The notes below the pieces were generated by a model. It was given only the letters and a program-made list of their open reading frames with translations, did not search any database and was not told the origin of the DNA. A stretch of DNA of 7,046 bases from JAJYIW01 sp036787065 (GTDB lineage: Bacteria; Chloroflexota; Anaerolineae; Anaerolineales; Anaerolineaceae): assembly GCA_036787065.1 (NCBI GenBank), contig DAIQPZ010000142.1, positions 1-7,046 on the forward strand. Direction: 5' to 3'. The position numbers and the translations under genes were made by a program. Below, piece after piece: positions 6,211 through 7,046 of the stretch. Position 1 is the stretch's first letter. The number at the start of each line of letters is the position of its first letter.

Positions 6211-6936
6211 ATGTCTGCATTACCTCGCGTCACCGTTTGGAATGAAGGTCGTCATGAGAAATCCGATGCCGAAGTCGGCAAGGTCTATCCAAAAGGTATT
6301 CATGGAGCCATAGCCGATGCCTTAACCGCCCGCGGCCTGACAGTTCGCACTGCCACCCTGGATGAGCCCGAACACGGTCTCACCCAGGATGTGTTGGCGC
6401 AGACAGACGTCCTGTTCTGGTGGGGACATATGGCTCATCATGATGTCCAGGATGAGATCGTCAACCGGGTTCACCAGCGTGTGATGGATGGCATGGGACT
6501 GGTCGTCTTGCATTCGGGCCATTTCTCAAAGATTTTCAAGAAACTGATGGGCACCGGCTGCAACCTGAAATGGCGTGAAATTGGTGAAAAAGAACGCCTG
6601 TGGGTGGTCAGTCCGGGTCATCCTATTACCGCCGGGTTGGGTGAATACATTGAGCTCGAGCACGAAGAGATGTATGGCGAGCACTTTGACATCCCCGCGC
6701 CAGATGAGTTAGTTTTCGTCAGTTGGTTCCAGGGCGGCGAAGTTTTCCGCAGCGGCTGCTGCTATTACCGCGGCGCCGGCAAGGTCTTCTATTTCCGCCC
6801 AGGCCATGAAACCTTGCCCACATACCACAACAAAGATATCCAAAAGGTATTGTACAACGCGGCCTTATGGGCAGCGCCAAGCGGTGGCCCGGCGCCAAAA
6901 CGCGGCCATTTCCCCAAACCCATGGAGAAGTTTTAA
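6211..6936 (+). CDS. thuA: ThuA-family (trehalose utilization-like) protein
   Basis: A 241-residue protein matching ThuA along its whole length: VTVWNEGRHEK (7-17), VYPKGIHGAI (25-34), VLFWWGHMAHHDV (67-79), GLVVLHSGHFSKIFKKLMGT (96-115) and FRPGHETLPTYHN (195-207). ThuA has a glutamine-amidotransferase-like fold. The nucleophile-elbow region here reads LHSGH, without the catalytic Cys of true amidotransferases. Conserved His residues (73, 76, 77, 101, 104, 199, 206) suggest a metal or sugar site. In Sinorhizobium, thuA and thuB act in catabolism of trehalose and related disaccharides, probably through 3-keto derivatives. The start is supported by a strong TAAGGAG (6196-6202), 8 bases before ATG. 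It is the last gene of the operon with the oxidoreductase. The family assignment is firm; the substrate (trehalose or another disaccharide or glycoside) is inferred. Confidence 0.88.
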   Translation: MSALPRVTVWNEGRHEKSDAEVGKVYPKGIHGAIADALTARGLTVRTATLDEPEHGLTQDVLAQTDVLFWWGHMAHHDVQDEIVNRVHQRVMDGMGLVVLHSGHFSKIFKKLMGTGCNLKWREIGEKERLWVVSPGHPITAGLGEYIELEHEEMYGEHFDIPAPDELVFVSWFQGGEVFRSGCCYYRGAGKVFYFRPGHETLPTYHNKDIQKVLYNAALWAAPSGGPAPKRGHFPKPMEKF

Positions 6937-7002
6937 ACCAGAGTAGTCTCAGCTTCGCTTAAACAGTATTTTGCCGCCAGGCGATCATGACTTGATGGGT
7001 GA

Positions 7003-7039
7003 AGGGCCGAATAGGATGATTTTACGCCTATTCGGCCCT
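7003..7039. terminator. 13-bp perfect hairpin, probable operon end
   Basis: The left arm 7003-7015 and right arm 7027-7039 are exact reverse complements and G+C-rich near the base, around an 11-base loop. It lies 66 bases after the ThuA stop. Only seven bases follow before the window ends (CGTATAT), with no T-run, so it is a terminator by position and stem strength rather than by a full intrinsic signature. It could also serve a gene entering from the right on the other strand. Confidence 0.5.
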
Positions 7040-7046
7040 CGTATAT

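Noticed and set aside
6131..6313. Short + strand reading frame bridging the oxidoreductase and ThuA genes
   Set aside because: It overlaps both real genes in another frame and has no ribosome binding site of its own.
1..7046. CRISPR array, prophage, transposon or toxin-antitoxin system
   Set aside because: No regularly spaced direct repeats, transposase, integrase, phage or small paired genes are visible; all five genes are ordinary-length chromosomal families.

Overview
The window looks like chromosomal DNA of moderate base composition (about half G+C by eye) from a free-living bacterium. My best guess is the Chloroflexota, perhaps Anaerolineae-like. This rests on the very large soluble protein that joins a double zinc ribbon, a class III cyclase domain, a STAND-type ATPase and helical repeats, and on the mix of sugar-handling genes. 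It is a guess from gene style, because there is no rRNA or other marker. All five genes are on the + strand. I see no tRNA, rRNA, CRISPR array, insertion sequence or attachment site.

Layout. (1) 1-444: the C-terminal end of a GH13 alpha-glucosidase-type enzyme, entering from the left edge at its RTPMQW motif. (2) 445-559: a short gap with two small inverted repeats. (3) 560-997: a stand-alone cyclic-nucleotide-binding domain protein, followed by a convincing intrinsic terminator at about 1070-1126. (4) 1152-4919: the 1255-residue zinc ribbon / cyclase / ATPase / repeat protein, which has no Shine-Dalgarno and may be translated from a nearly leaderless transcript. (5) 4920-5181: a 262-base gap with a perfect TATAAT, a perfect 20-bp inverted repeat, and two smaller stems that exclude each other. 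(6) 5182-6180 and 6211-6936: a two-gene operon of a Gfo/Idh/MocA oxidoreductase and a ThuA-family protein, each with a strong Shine-Dalgarno. A 13-bp hairpin near the right edge probably ends it.

How the genes may work together. The middle block pairs a possible cyclic-nucleotide producer with a possible cyclic-nucleotide receiver. However, two of the cyclase's usual catalytic positions are replaced (Gln153 for Lys, Ala235 for Asn), so it may be a weak, altered or purely sensory cyclase homology domain. The right block resembles the thuA/thuB (trehalose and related disaccharide) pairing, with an oxidoreductase and ThuA together. The GH13 fragment on the left is also an alpha-glucoside enzyme, so the whole neighbourhood may concern alpha-glucoside use with a signalling module between. 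That link is inference from position only.
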